A DNA stretch of 64,000 nucleotides from an uncultured Algibacter sp. GTDB taxonomy: Bacteria; Bacteroidota; Bacteroidia; Flavobacteriales; Flavobacteriaceae. A model generated the notes under the pieces. It ran no database searches, was not told the DNA's origin, and was given only the letters and a program-made list of their open reading frames with translations. Where the stretch lies: contig CANMZT010000006.1 in NCBI GenBank assembly GCA_947502405.1, forward strand, positions 124,001 to 188,000, written 5' to 3'. Positions 20,477 to 30,292 of this stretch are shown piece by piece. The position numbers and the translations under genes were made by a program. Position 1 is the first letter of the stretch; the number at the start of each line of letters is the position of its first letter.

Positions 20477-21070
20477 TTAAGAATTTCGGATTTTAGCAAG
20501 TAGTTCCTTATGAATTTTACCAACTTGTTTTTTGGTATTATTAAGTTCAATATTTTCAATAGCAAAATGTGAAAGCTTTATTTTTTCCTCATCCGTCCAT
20601 TGATTATTCATAATGGCTTCAATTTTTTCTTTTGAAGTATTATCTCGTTTAAGTAAACGTTTTATTCTTGTTTTTATTGGTGCAACTACCGTAATAACAT
20701 AATCACAGGATTTATATCCGTTATTTTCAAACAGAATAGCTACTTCTTTAATAACGTAAGTCGCATCTTGTTTTAGAACCCATTTTTCAAAATGTCTTGC
20801 TACTTTAGGGTGCACAATAGCATTCATTTTCTCTAAATAAATCTTATTATTGAATATGATATTAGCTATAAACGGCCTATTTAATTCCCCATTTAAATAT
20901 GCCTTATCTCCGAATAATTTAATGAGTTTTCTTTTAATTACTTTAGAGCGGTTCATTAAACTTTTTGCTTCATCATCAGCAATATAAATAGGCACCCCCA
21001 ATTTAGCAAATTGTTTTGCTACAGTTGTTTTACCACTACCGATACCTCCTGTTAAACCGACAATAATCAT
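20477..21070 (-). CDS. coaE: Dephospho-CoA kinase
   Basis: Phosphorylates dephospho-CoA, the last step of coenzyme A synthesis. 197 residues. The P-loop is GLTGGIGSGKTT (5-16); the CoA-domain segment is PIYIADDEAKSLM; NAIVHPKV and the RLLKRD lid are typical. It overlaps the YbbR gene by four bases (coupled). coaBC, for earlier steps of the same pathway, lies 6 kb away. Confidence 0.95.
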   Translation of the reverse strand: MIIVGLTGGIGSGKTTVAKQFAKLGVPIYIADDEAKSLMNRSKVIKRKLIKLFGDKAYLNGELNRPFIANIIFNNKIYLEKMNAIVHPKVARHFEKWVLKQDATYVIKEVAILFENNGYKSCDYVITVVAPIKTRIKRLLKRDNTSKEKIEAIMNNQWTDEEKIKLSHFAIENIELNNTKKQVGKIHKELLAKIRNS

Positions 21071-22023
21071 TTTGTTACTATAAATTCTATGCGTTGTTGT
21101 CCTAATTTTACATTTTTTACAGATTCAGGATATTTTTTGAGTTCTGGTACTAAAAAAGATTGGTTAGCACTGGTTCTACTATAATCACAAATCACTTTAA
21201 AACTATTAGTATTAATATTATTAAATTCACTTAAACTAACATAATACGAAACGCTAACCGTTTTCGGAAAGTGTTTTAGTTTTATATTGCTAGGTACGCC
21301 GATTACAGTAACTGGAACATTCAGTGTACCTTCAGTAAACTTTTCAACTTTAGCTTTTAGTGTTACTTGATTTTCAGAAAACTTTAAATCTGAAGCATTT
21401 TTTGGCATTTTAAAATTTACTGTTTCAGCGATACTCGTTCTTACATCTTTTAAAACCAAATCTTCTGTTTCAAGAAAATTAATTTCAGAAACCAAGAGAT
21501 TTGGCCCCACTACAGTAATAGAATCTGGTTCTGAGATTAGATTGCTGGATTTATCAAAACCTGGAAAAAAATCAATATCAGCATTAACCAGAACTGGAAC
21601 TTTCTTTACCATGTTTACACCATAACGAAATGTAATAGGGTCGGGAGATATACTCAATAGTTCAACTTGCTTATCAAACTGAGTGTTTTTTAAATAGGAT
21701 TTGGATTTGTTGTAAACGAAAGTGTCTTCGGTTTTATAAACATCTTTACTAAAATCAATCTTAATTTTAGGTTTGGTTACATAATATCGTAACCACATAA
21801 AACCGTGTGTTTTTAATGTAATGCTTAAGCCTACTGAATCATTTAAAATAACATTTTCCTGCGGCACATTAACCTTTTCTATCCCAAAAACTATTGTGTT
21901 TGTATAGTCTTTTGAGAGCTTAGTAAAAATTAAAATAACAAAAGCAGAAAGTAAAAATAAAATGAAAACATTTATTTTTTTCTTTTTGAAAGACGTAATA
22001 ATATCTGCTTTTAATTTTTTCAA
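21067..22023 (-). CDS. YbbR-domain membrane-anchored protein
   Basis: 318 residues: a basic cytoplasmic start, one membrane helix (about 19-34, NVFILFLLSAFVILIFT), and an extracytoplasmic part with repeated YbbR-like beta domains (PVLVNADIDFFPGF; DSITVVGP; LNVPVTVIGVP). YbbR proteins are linked to cyclic-di-AMP cyclase control in Firmicutes; in Bacteroidota the role is unclear. It sits between a glycosyltransferase and coaE in one operon. Confidence 0.8.
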   Translation of the reverse strand: MKKLKADIITSFKKKKINVFILFLLSAFVILIFTKLSKDYTNTIVFGIEKVNVPQENVILNDSVGLSITLKTHGFMWLRYYVTKPKIKIDFSKDVYKTEDTFVYNKSKSYLKNTQFDKQVELLSISPDPITFRYGVNMVKKVPVLVNADIDFFPGFDKSSNLISEPDSITVVGPNLLVSEINFLETEDLVLKDVRTSIAETVNFKMPKNASDLKFSENQVTLKAKVEKFTEGTLNVPVTVIGVPSNIKLKHFPKTVSVSYYVSLSEFNNINTNSFKVICDYSRTSANQSFLVPELKKYPESVKNVKLGQQRIEFIVTK

Positions 22024-22067
22024 CTTATTATTTGAATAAAATATTTTAAAAACTAATAATCTTCATT

Positions 22068-23075
22068 TTAGTTTAGCTTAAAAAACAATTTAGGGAAATG
22101 TTTTTCTGGGTTTTTATTTAATACTGAAATTGCTAATGTTGACCTTAAAAACCCATAACCATATCCAAAAAACTGGATTAAAATTGCTGGTATAGTAAAT
22201 ACTGAAACTATTAAACTTTTGGTGCTTACTAGCGCTAATAAGAAAGCTATCAAAAAATAGACAGCGTAACCCAACAACAACCATTTATACCCTAAAATAT
22301 AAAATAAAATTGCTAATACTAATCCTAAGCAAAATAGCGTTGGAAACCAGTATGTAATTTTTTTTGTTGAGGGGTGCCATTTGTTTAAAATAGGACGAAC
22401 CATTCCAAATTTATTTACTTGTTTGTAAAAATTATTCCATGAAATTCTACGCTTATGATATACGTAGGCTTCTGGAATCAATTTAGTTTTAAATCCTAAA
22501 TTCCATAATCTAATTGATAAATCTGGATCCTCACCAGGGTGAATTCTCCCAAATCCTTTAGATGCTTCAAATGCCTTTTTAGAAAGCCCCATGTTAAAAC
22601 TTCTGGGTTGAAACTTACCAACACTATTTTTATTTCCTCTGATACCTCCTGTAGTAATAAAGGATGTCATTGAAAAATTGATAGCTTTTTGTAAATTAGA
22701 AAAAGAACTGTGAGCCGCATCTGGCCCGCCAAAACAATCTACATAATCTAATTCTAAACTTTTATTGGCTGCAACCAAATAATTTTTAGGCAGAATACAA
22801 TCTGAATCTAAAATAATGAAGTAATTCCCTTTTGCATGTTGCATGCCAAAATTTCTAGAATCACCTGGTCCTGAATTTTCTTTAAAATAATACGAGATAT
22901 TTAGTTTGTTGCTAAATGTTTCTACTACTGTTTTAGAAGTTTTGGTTGACCCGTCTTCCACAATTACAATTTCAAAAGGTATAGCTCCATCTAAAGCGTC
23001 AAAACTCTCCAGAAGCTCTTGAATTTCATCTGGTCTGTTATAAACTGGAATTATAAATGAGTATTGTAATTGCAT
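22068..23075 (-). CDS. Membrane-associated family-2 glycosyltransferase
   Basis: 335 residues. The GT-A domain (about 1-230) starts YSFIIPVYNRPDEIQEL; donor-site residues lie in IVEDGST and the metal site in ILDSDCILP. The acceptor region has GEDPDLSIRLWNLG (ED-type) and YHKRRISWNNF. Three hydrophobic segments at about 235-310 anchor it in the membrane. It probably adds sugars to a lipid-linked or surface glycan. A strong promoter ends only four bases before the ATG, so the transcript is likely to have little or no leader. Confidence 0.88.
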   Translation of the reverse strand: MQLQYSFIIPVYNRPDEIQELLESFDALDGAIPFEIVIVEDGSTKTSKTVVETFSNKLNISYYFKENSGPGDSRNFGMQHAKGNYFIILDSDCILPKNYLVAANKSLELDYVDCFGGPDAAHSSFSNLQKAINFSMTSFITTGGIRGNKNSVGKFQPRSFNMGLSKKAFEASKGFGRIHPGEDPDLSIRLWNLGFKTKLIPEAYVYHKRRISWNNFYKQVNKFGMVRPILNKWHPSTKKITYWFPTLFCLGLVLAILFYILGYKWLLLGYAVYFLIAFLLALVSTKSLIVSVFTIPAILIQFFGYGYGFLRSTLAISVLNKNPEKHFPKLFFKLN

Positions 23076-23079
23076 GTTA

Positions 23080-23114
23080 CAAATGTAATTAATCTTGTTG
23101 CATTTATTGGCAAA
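23080..23114 (-). promoter_or_regulatory. Promoter of the glycosyltransferase operon
   Basis: Minus-strand TACATTTG (23080-23087) with TTTG (23111-23114) 23 bases upstream fits the Bacteroidota promoter. Only four bases separate the -7 box from the ATG at 23075. Confidence 0.55.
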
Positions 23115-23176
23115 GATGCTATCCCTTTTCGGTTACACTTTTAGTTAGCAGATAGGTGCGAGAGCGATAGTAGTGG

Positions 23177-23216
23177 TTAGCTTTTGGCGAGGCGTGCATC
23201 GAGCCAAAACTAGTAA
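23177..23216. repeat. Dispersed intergenic repeat, copy B (partial)
   Basis: TTAGCTTTTGGCGAGGCG ... GAGCCAAAACTAGTAAC is the reverse complement of the central part of the copy at 61478-61591, except that the palindromic core is replaced by TGCATC. The two arms (TTTTGGC/GCCAAAA) form a hairpin. Related but weaker sequence continues on both sides (about 23111-23227). Confidence 0.55.
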
Positions 23217-23255
23217 CGGATAGCGCGGTTTTTATTTCAAAAACTCGCCATAAAA

Positions 23256-23281
23256 AAAGCCACCCTTTTAAAGGCGGCTTT
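23256..23281 (-). terminator. Terminator of fabI
   Basis: AAAGCC-A-CCTTT pairs with AAAGG-C-GGCTTT, one mismatch. On the minus strand it is followed by a seven-base T-run. It lies 21 bases beyond the fabI stop. Confidence 0.75.
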
Positions 23282-23301
23282 GTATTATTGAGTATGCTTT
23301 T

Positions 23302-24120
23302 TTATTCTTCTCCTACAAAGGTTGACATTACGGCATCACTGACACCCATGTTGCTAAATCCGCCATCATTATAAAGGTTTTGCAAAGTAACACGTTTGGT
23401 TAAATCGCTAAATAACGACACCGTGTAGTTTGCACAATCCATGGCTGTAGCATTACCAAGTGGCGACATTTTTTCTGCGTAAGAAATAAATCCATCAAAC
23501 CCTTTTACACCACTTCCAGCTGTTGTTGGCGTTGGCGATTGTGAAATAGTATTTACTCTTACTTTTTTATCTCTTCCAAAGAAATATCCGAAACTACGCG
23601 CAATACTTTCTAAATAAGCCTTATTATCTGCCATATCGTTATAATCAGGAAAAACACGTTGGGCTGCCATGTATGTTAAAGCTACAATACTACCCCATTC
23701 GTTCATGGCATCTGCTTTATAAAGCGTTTGCATAACCTTATGAAAAGACATTGCAGAAACATCTGTTCCTTTTTGTGTCCATGCGTAATTTTGATCTGTA
23801 TAGTGCTTGCCTTTTCTAACGTTAATAGACATACCGATAGAGTGCAATACAAAATCAATTTTACCTCCTAAAATTTCCATAGATTGCTCAACTAAATTCT
23901 GCAAATCTTCTTCTGAAGTAGCATCGGCAGGAATAATTTGAGAACCTGTTTTTTCTGCCAACTCATTAATTTGCCCCATTCGCATTGCTACTGGTGCATT
24001 AGTTAACACAAATTGACCACCTTCTTCATGAACACGCTCTGCAGTTTTCCAAGCAATTGAATTTGAATCTAATGCTCCGAAAATGATTCCTCTTTTTCCT
24101 TTTAGTAAATTGTATGACAT
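23302..24120 (-). CDS. fabI: Enoyl-ACP reductase (NADH)
   Basis: Final reduction in each round of fatty-acid chain elongation. 272 residues, short-chain dehydrogenase fold. The N-terminal cofactor loop is GRGIIFGALDSNSIAWKTA, the nucleotide-binding Asp lies in PADATSEED, and the catalytic Tyr-x6-Lys is YNDMADNK near residues 160-167. SQSPTPTTAGSGVKGF is the substrate loop. A short insertion after the HSIGM segment is usual in Bacteroidota. It lies 100 bases downstream of recN. Confidence 0.96.
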   Translation of the reverse strand: MSYNLLKGKRGIIFGALDSNSIAWKTAERVHEEGGQFVLTNAPVAMRMGQINELAEKTGSQIIPADATSEEDLQNLVEQSMEILGGKIDFVLHSIGMSINVRKGKHYTDQNYAWTQKGTDVSAMSFHKVMQTLYKADAMNEWGSIVALTYMAAQRVFPDYNDMADNKAYLESIARSFGYFFGRDKKVRVNTISQSPTPTTAGSGVKGFDGFISYAEKMSPLGNATAMDCANYTVSLFSDLTKRVTLQNLYNDGGFSNMGVSDAVMSTFVGEE

Positions 24121-24220
24121 ATTAGTTAGTTATTTTAATTCTTATTTGTTAATTAGGGTGTAAAGATAATATTAAAAATATGATTTCTATAATAGATTCT
24201 TGCTCCCCAGGAACACCAAA

Positions 24221-25873
24221 TTAATTGAGTAATTCTTTGGCATGAGCTATAGCAGAGTTTGTCACCTCTGAACCACCTAGCATTTGTGCTATTTCTACAA
24301 TGCGATCATCGTGGTTTAATTTTACAAGATTAGTTTGTGTTACTTCATCTACATCTTCTTTGTAGACTTTAAAATGTGAATGACCTTTGGCTGCAATTTG
24401 AGGTAAATGCGTAATAGAAAACACTTGCATTGTTTTACTCATTTGAAGCATAATATCACCCATCTTATTAGAAATCTCACCAGAAACCCCTGTATCAATC
24501 TCATCAAACATTATTGTAGGAAGCTGTATGTACTTTGCTAGAATAGATTTTATTGCTAGCATAATTCTAGAAAGCTCTCCTCCTGAAGCTGCTTTTTTTA
24601 GCGCATCAAAACTACCTCCTTTATTAGCTGAAAATAAAAATGATAATTCATCTTTTCCATTGCTGTAATAAGTATCACTACTAGAAATTTCAATCTTGAA
24701 CTGCGCATTAGGCATTCCTAAGGCCACTAAGATAGTTTCTAATTGCTCTTTTAACTTTGGAATAACCTTTAAGCGGTTTTTATGAATGACTTCTGAAATC
24801 GAATTAAGTTCATTTGCTTTAGAAGAAATTTCAGCTTGCTTTTTCTGGATTGTGTCATCAAGATTTTCTGTAACTGACACTTTTTCTTCAAGTTGATTTT
24901 TTATTACAATTAACTCAGAAATATCTGATGCTACATGCTTTTGCATGAGATTATGAATGGTTTTTAACTTCCCATCAACTATTTCAAGCCTGTTTGGGTC
25001 TGCATCTAAACCATCTTGCAACTCGTGTACTTCACTATATAAATCATCCATTTCGATTAAGCTGCTATTTACTCTATTAAACAGCTCTTCATATTTTGAT
25101 GACAAACCAGATAGTTTTTGAAATACATTCTTTAATGAAGTTAGTGACGTTAAAACACCAACTTGCTCTTCTCCTAAAAGCTGATAAGCTTCAGCTAATT
25201 TTTCTTGAATACCTTCAATATTATTTAAGGTTTCATATTCTTCTTCTAATGTTTGTACTTCGCCTTCAATTAAATTAGCTTCAGTTAATTCATTTAACAG
25301 AAATGTATTATAATCATGTTCTTTTATGGCTTCTGCCTGAAAAGACAAAAGCTCATCATACGCTTTTTTTAGTTTTTTATAAACTTTTAATTCTTGCTTA
25401 TAGTTTTGGAGAACCTCATCATGATTAGCCAGAGCATCAATCACCTGAAATTGAAAATCGTTACTTGTAAGTTGTAGAGTTTGATGCTGCGAATGTATAT
25501 CTATTAAACGTTCTCCCAATAATTGTAGGCTGGATAAATTTACTGGTGTATCATTAACAAATGCTCTAGATTTACCTGATGGCAATATCTCTCTCCTAAT
25601 AATAGTTTGTGATTCATAATCAAAATCTTCAGAATTAAAAAGTGTCTTTAGATTGTAATTAGAAATATAGAAAACAGCTTCAATGATACATTTTTTTGAT
25701 GGCTCTTTTAAACTACTTAAATCCGCACGTTTACCTAAAATTAAAGATAAGCCTCCTAAAAGTATCGATTTTCCTGCCCCAGTTTCACCAGTAATTATTG
25801 AGAACCCATCATTAAAATCTACATGAAGATTATCAATTAATGCATAGTTTTTTATGGAGAGGGACGTAAGCAT
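24221..25873 (-). CDS. recN: DNA repair protein RecN
   Basis: SMC-like ATPase for double-strand-break repair. 550 residues. Walker A is GETGAGKS near 30, a long coiled-coil region spans about 150-370, the signature is ASGGELSRIMLA, and Walker B is IMFDEIDTGVSGE near 465. The length is normal. It is the last gene of the bamD-rpoZ-coaBC-DUF4835-recN run, a gene order conserved in the phylum. Confidence 0.96.
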   Translation of the reverse strand: MLTSLSIKNYALIDNLHVDFNDGFSIITGETGAGKSILLGGLSLILGKRADLSSLKEPSKKCIIEAVFYISNYNLKTLFNSEDFDYESQTIIRREILPSGKSRAFVNDTPVNLSSLQLLGERLIDIHSQHQTLQLTSNDFQFQVIDALANHDEVLQNYKQELKVYKKLKKAYDELLSFQAEAIKEHDYNTFLLNELTEANLIEGEVQTLEEEYETLNNIEGIQEKLAEAYQLLGEEQVGVLTSLTSLKNVFQKLSGLSSKYEELFNRVNSSLIEMDDLYSEVHELQDGLDADPNRLEIVDGKLKTIHNLMQKHVASDISELIVIKNQLEEKVSVTENLDDTIQKKQAEISSKANELNSISEVIHKNRLKVIPKLKEQLETILVALGMPNAQFKIEISSSDTYYSNGKDELSFLFSANKGGSFDALKKAASGGELSRIMLAIKSILAKYIQLPTIMFDEIDTGVSGEISNKMGDIMLQMSKTMQVFSITHLPQIAAKGHSHFKVYKEDVDEVTQTNLVKLNHDDRIVEIAQMLGGSEVTNSAIAHAKELLN

Positions 25874-25929
25874 ATTTTATTTTTAAGTTAACAATTAGAA
25901 TGAACCAATTTAAACTTTTAAGTAAAAAA

Positions 25930-26820
25930 TCAATATTTAATATTTTGCCATTTACTACTATGCATTGGCGCAATACGCTGCAAAGTTTCTTTTAATTTTA
26001 CGATGTTTACATTAGGACCATCTGTGAAAATTTGCTCAACTTCTTCCGCTTTAGCATCAAAAAACGTACGTAGTAAAAAGGAATTTGGTCTACGTGCATT
26101 CATAGCTTGAAATTTTTCTAGTGCTTTAGCAATTGCTTCTTTTCCAGCTTTTACATCATCACTCATAACATCCAATCCGCTTCTATGATAATCATATATA
26201 ACATTTCTATACTCCTTAAAAGTTGGTGATAATATATTGTCAATTAACATAAAACGACTTTGCAAGCCATCTTCTAATTTCCACCCTTTAAAATTTCCTT
26301 GCTGTGAGTAATTGGTAATTATCTGCGCTTGTTTGTAATAATCATCACCTCCTTTTTCTTCAAATGAATCTGCGTCTAAAGCTAAAATCATATTAACATG
26401 AAATGCTAAAACTGAAATTAAATTAGATTCAAATTGAGATGGATTATAAATTAAATTTTGAAATTCTAAATATCTGAAATTAAAATCTTTATCGTTAAAG
26501 TTGTAAAGTGGCGTGCTGAATGAAGACCCGTATATTGGTCTTGAAGATTGCACTTGTATTGATGCCTGAAAAGTTTCTCCACTATACTGAGTTACATTAA
26601 TAAACATATTGCAACTAATACGTTCTTGGTCTTTAAAAGTTTTTTTAGTCCATTTCGTGTTATTAATAAACTCATTGAGCTGCTTTTCTAAAGTTTTAAA
26701 AATTGGAAAATTCTCGTTTCCTGTTTGTTCTGCATTTACAACAACATTACAATTTAACTCTTGAGAAAATCCTGTAAAACTCAGGAAAGCTATCAATACA
26801 ACTAGAATATTACGCATCAA
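25930..26820 (-). CDS. DUF4835 family secreted protein (PorD-type)
   Basis: 296 residues with a signal peptide (LIAFLSFTGFSQ) and a mature start ELNCNVVVNAEQ characteristic of DUF4835. Relatives are annotated as PorD, a type IX secretion accessory protein; I recall this link but have not verified it. Cys in the mature N-terminus and in ERISCNMF could form a disulfide. It overlaps coaBC by 11 bases and precedes recN. Confidence 0.85.
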   Translation of the reverse strand: MMRNILVVLIAFLSFTGFSQELNCNVVVNAEQTGNENFPIFKTLEKQLNEFINNTKWTKKTFKDQERISCNMFINVTQYSGETFQASIQVQSSRPIYGSSFSTPLYNFNDKDFNFRYLEFQNLIYNPSQFESNLISVLAFHVNMILALDADSFEEKGGDDYYKQAQIITNYSQQGNFKGWKLEDGLQSRFMLIDNILSPTFKEYRNVIYDYHRSGLDVMSDDVKAGKEAIAKALEKFQAMNARRPNSFLLRTFFDAKAEEVEQIFTDGPNVNIVKLKETLQRIAPMHSSKWQNIKY

Positions 26821-28021
26821 TTTCTGATATAATTTTATTTAATAAATCTGAAGCAACTTCAGCTTTTGATTTTAACTGAAACTCTGTAACATGACCTTTA
26901 TCATCAAGAAAGGTTACTTTGTTTGTGTCTGTTTTAAAACCTGCTCCTTTATCATTTAACGAATTTAATACAATTAAATTTAAATGCTTTTTTATTAATT
27001 TTCCTTTAGCATTCTCTAATTCGTTATTGGTCTCTAAAGCAAACCCAACTAAATATTGCTGTTTTTTAATGTTTCCTAAAGATGCTAAAATATCTTTAGT
27101 TTTTTCCAACTCTAAAACTAACGTATCTGAAGCCTTCTTTATTTTCTGTTTTGCTACTTCTTTTGGTCTAAAATCTGCTACAGCAGCCGAAAGAATTGCT
27201 ATATCTGTAGTCTCAAAATGCTTATTCACCTCGTCGTACATACTCTGAGCACTAACAACAGGTTTTACATGTATTAAACTATGGGACACTTTTTGATACG
27301 TTGGGCCAGTAACCAAAATAACTTCTGCTCCATTATTTGCAGCAGCTTTAGCTATTTCAAACCCCATTTTACCACTGGAATGATTTCCTATAAATCTTAC
27401 TGGATCTATAGCCTCATAAGTTGGTCCTGCAGTAATTAGAACTTTTTTTCCACGCAATGGAAGTTTATCTAAAATATCATTTTCTATAAACGAAACAATA
27501 TCTTCAGGTTCTGCCATTCTCCCCTCTCCTACTAACCCACTAGCTAATTCGCCACTGGTAGCTGGAATCATAATATTTCCGAAACTTTTAAGTTTTTCAA
27601 AAGACTGGAGTGTCGATGGGTGTTTATACATATCCAAATCCATAGCTGGTGCAAAATAAACTGGACATTTTGCTGATAGATATGTTGCTAGTAATAAATT
27701 ATCACTAGTACCATTAGACATTTTCGACAAGGTATTTGCTGTTGCAGGAGCCACGACAAATAAATCTGCCCAAAGCCCTAAGTCTACATGGTTATTCCAA
27801 ACTGCATTATCATCATCTTCATTTGTGAAAGATGAATGTACAGGATGTTTTGATAAGGTTGATAAGGTTAATGGCGTTACAAAATCTTTTGCAGCAGGCG
27901 TCATCACTACTTTTACCTCAGCACCTGATTTTATAAATAACCGCACTAAAGATGCTGTTTTATAAGCAGCAATGCCAGCAGTAATGCCAAGTAATATTTT
28001 CTTTCCGCTTAGTATACTCAT
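26810..28021 (-). CDS. coaBC: Bifunctional phosphopantothenoylcysteine decarboxylase/synthase
   Basis: 403 residues from the inner ATG (MSILSGKKILLGITAG); an upstream ATG (28051) would only add MFAYKNYTFL and is less likely. The N-terminal flavin-binding CoaC domain (about 1-190) has the active-site His in NNHVDLGLWAD and PAMDLDM. The C-terminal CoaB domain starts VLITAGPTYEAIDPVRFIGN and has the DKGAGFKTDTNKVT motif. Together they make 4'-phosphopantetheine from phosphopantothenate and cysteine with CTP. It overlaps the next gene by 11 bases. Confidence 0.95.
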   Translation of the reverse strand: MSILSGKKILLGITAGIAAYKTASLVRLFIKSGAEVKVVMTPAAKDFVTPLTLSTLSKHPVHSSFTNEDDDNAVWNNHVDLGLWADLFVVAPATANTLSKMSNGTSDNLLLATYLSAKCPVYFAPAMDLDMYKHPSTLQSFEKLKSFGNIMIPATSGELASGLVGEGRMAEPEDIVSFIENDILDKLPLRGKKVLITAGPTYEAIDPVRFIGNHSSGKMGFEIAKAAANNGAEVILVTGPTYQKVSHSLIHVKPVVSAQSMYDEVNKHFETTDIAILSAAVADFRPKEVAKQKIKKASDTLVLELEKTKDILASLGNIKKQQYLVGFALETNNELENAKGKLIKKHLNLIVLNSLNDKGAGFKTDTNKVTFLDDKGHVTEFQLKSKAEVASDLLNKIISEIDA

Positions 28022-28049
28022 CAAAAAAGTGTAGTTTTTATAAGCAAAC

Positions 28050-28087
28050 AAACTCCAATGCCATTTATTAAAACGGAATTGGAGTTT
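28050..28087. terminator. Hairpin between rpoZ and coaBC
   Basis: AAACTCCAAT pairs with ATTGGAGTTT around an 18-base loop. The minus-strand 3' flank (GTTTGCTTA) is only weakly T-rich, so it may be an attenuator or an RNA-stability hairpin rather than a full stop. Confidence 0.45.
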
Positions 28088-28112
28088 ATTTAATGGTGTT
28101 TAAATTTAGAAA

Positions 28113-28442
28113 TTATTCTTGAGAATCTTCCTCAGTATTTCTAAAATAAATTTTATCAGTTAACCATTCTTGAACTGCTAATGCATGAGGCTTAGGTAGT
28201 TTCTCATAAAACTTAGAAACCTCAATTTGCTCTTTATTTTCAAAGATTTCCTCAAGACTATCATTGTAAGTAGCAAATTCTTCCAACTTATCAATAAGTT
28301 CTTTTTTAATCTCTGTGTTAATTTGTTCAGCGCGTCTTGATATTATAGAAATTGACTCATAGATATTCTCTGTTGGCTCATCTATTTGATTTCTATCATA
28401 CGTTACCGTATTAACTGGAGCATTGGTTTTTTTTAAATCCAT
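28113..28442 (-). CDS. rpoZ: RNA polymerase omega subunit (Bacteroidota form)
   Basis: 109 residues. The core omega motif appears as NIYESISIISRRAEQIN, and the C-terminal tail with YEKLPKPHALAVQEWLTDKI is typical of the longer Bacteroidota form. It lies 11 bases downstream of bamD and upstream of coaBC, its conserved place in the phylum. Confidence 0.9.
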   Translation of the reverse strand: MDLKKTNAPVNTVTYDRNQIDEPTENIYESISIISRRAEQINTEIKKELIDKLEEFATYNDSLEEIFENKEQIEVSKFYEKLPKPHALAVQEWLTDKIYFRNTEEDSQE

Positions 28443-28453
28443 TCTTTTATAAT

Positions 28454-29293
28454 TTAACTTTTGGTGCTGTAACTTTCTAATTCGTTATTTATTTCAGAGG
28501 CCATTTTATTAACATCTTCAATATATTTTGATTCATTATAGGTCTCAACAAAACTTTGTAAAAATTCTTTTGCTGTTTCTAAACGTTGCTTTTTTAAATA
28601 AACCACCCCTTTTTGAAGTGTTTTTTTTACCTCTACACTGTTTATAGCCAATTTATATGCAGAGTCTAATCTATAGAACAAAGCATCTTCACGAAGCCTA
28701 GACCCTGGAAACTCAAATATAAAATTATCAAAAGATCTTACAGATGCAGGATAATCGGATATGTGATTAAATTGTTTTGCTATTTCATAAGCCTTTTTCT
28801 CGAGTTTAAAATCTAACTCCTGAATTAACTTATTAGCATCAGAAACATATTCTGAATCAGGAAATAAATTAATAAACTCTTGAAGTTTTTCTATTGCTTC
28901 CTTTGTTTCTGTTTGATCCTTACTGTAAATCGGTGATAGCTGATAATAACTTTTAGCTCCTAAAAATGAAGCTTCTTCTAACTTCTCACTTTTTGGGTAA
29001 CTTGATGCAAACCGTTCAAACTGGTATCCAGATACATAAAAGTCTCTCATTTTGTAAAATGTATTTGAATATAAGTACATCAACTTTTCAGCTTGAGGCT
29101 TTCCCCTATAATTTGGTACTATTTGTGCAAAAAGTCTATTTGCTTTTTCATATTTACCTTCCTTATACAATTCCTCTCCTAATTCAAATTTTTTAGCTAT
29201 AGCACCTTCTCCATCAGCCTTTAAAGCTTTCTGATACTCACTACAACTACTTAATACAGTAAAAAGGACTAAAATGTATAAAACGTTCTTCAT
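28454..29293 (-). CDS. bamD: Outer-membrane assembly lipoprotein BamD
   Basis: 279 residues from the chosen ATG (MKNVLYILVLFTVLSSC). The earlier ATG at 29311 follows the -7 promoter box by one base and would spoil the signal peptide. Lipobox LSSC, then TPR-like helical repeats (ELYKEGKYEKANRLFAQIV; YFLKKQR-type helices near the end). It belongs to the Bam complex that inserts beta-barrel proteins. It heads the rpoZ-coaBC-DUF4835-recN run. Confidence 0.92.
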   Translation of the reverse strand: MKNVLYILVLFTVLSSCSEYQKALKADGEGAIAKKFELGEELYKEGKYEKANRLFAQIVPNYRGKPQAEKLMYLYSNTFYKMRDFYVSGYQFERFASSYPKSEKLEEASFLGAKSYYQLSPIYSKDQTETKEAIEKLQEFINLFPDSEYVSDANKLIQELDFKLEKKAYEIAKQFNHISDYPASVRSFDNFIFEFPGSRLREDALFYRLDSAYKLAINSVEVKKTLQKGVVYLKKQRLETAKEFLQSFVETYNESKYIEDVNKMASEINNELESYSTKS

Positions 29294-29312
29294 AGATTTT
29301 TGATACAGCATG

Positions 29313-29320
29313 CAAAATTA
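29313..29320 (-). promoter_or_regulatory. -7 promoter element of the bamD operon
   Basis: Minus-strand TAATTTTG, 19 bases before the ATG at 29293. It decides the start codon, since transcription should begin inside the upstream ATG at 29311. Confidence 0.5.
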
Positions 29321-29411
29321 CGCTATTTATATGGATTTTAAAAATATAATTTCTTTGCTAAAATAACGGCTTAAACTTAGTAATTGTATGGTTTAAGTAA
29401 TATTTAACACA

Positions 29412-30290
29412 CTAAAAAGAACGAACAAAATCTGTTATTTTTGATTTGAGAGCATTTGATGCTGGTACCAATGGCAATCTAACGGTATCTTGACATAGAT
29501 TTAAGGCTTCAAAAACAGCTTTAATTCCAGCTGGGTTATTCTCTTCAAAAATATAACCTATAACATCAATAAGTCTATAATGAATTTTGTAAGCCTCTTT
29601 TGTCTCTCCTTTTAATCCTAAGCGAATCATATCTGAAAATTCTTTTGGAAACGCTTGACCTATTACAGAAATGACTCCTGAACCACCAGCCAAGGTTACA
29701 CCTAGAGCTAAATCATCGTCACCAGAAATAATTAAAAAATCTTTGGGTTTATTATTTATGAGCTCTAAATACTGTGCGGTATTATTTCCTGCTTCTTTAA
29801 CGGCTATAATGTTATCAAAATCGTTAGCCAATCTTAATGTCGTTTCAACATCAACATTCTTAGAAGTACGCCCAGGAACATTATATAAAATAATATCAAT
29901 CGGCGACGCTTCAGCTATAGCTTTAAAATGCTGATAAATACCTTCTTGCGTTGGTTTGCTGTAGTATGGCGAAACTGATAAAATGGCATCAATACCAGAT
30001 AAGTCTGTAGATTTTATTTCATCTATTACAGCCATGGTATTGTTACCTCCAATCCCTAAAACTAGCGGTAACCTTCCATTATTGGCTTTTGAAACAGTAG
30101 CTACAACATCCTTCTTCTCTTGTTTTGTTAGTGTTACGCTTTCTCCTGTTGTTCCGCAAATAACAAGATAATCTGTACCATTATCAATATTGTAATTTAC
30201 AATATTTGTTAATGCCTCATGATCTATACTTAAATCAGAATTAAATGGTGTAACCAACGCAACTCCCGTTCCTACAAACTTACTATTCAT
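29412..30290 (-). CDS. dapA: 4-Hydroxy-tetrahydrodipicolinate synthase
   Basis: Joins pyruvate and aspartate semialdehyde, first committed step to lysine and diaminopimelate. 292 residues, TIM barrel. Thr pair in CGTTGES, Tyr in LYNVPGRT (near 136), Schiff-base Lys in AVKEAGNN (near 164), and GDD in [10 protein letters not shown]. dapF for a later step is in the same window. It is closely followed upstream by the DUF6913 gene (two-base gap). Confidence 0.96.
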   Translation of the reverse strand: MNSKFVGTGVALVTPFNSDLSIDHEALTNIVNYNIDNGTDYLVICGTTGESVTLTKQEKKDVVATVSKANNGRLPLVLGIGGNNTMAVIDEIKSTDLSGIDAILSVSPYYSKPTQEGIYQHFKAIAEASPIDIILYNVPGRTSKNVDVETTLRLANDFDNIIAVKEAGNNTAQYLELINNKPKDFLIISGDDDLALGVTLAGGSGVISVIGQAFPKEFSDMIRLGLKGETKEAYKIHYRLIDVIGYIFEENNPAGIKAVFEALNLCQDTVRLPLVPASNALKSKITDFVRSF

Positions 30291-30292
30291 TA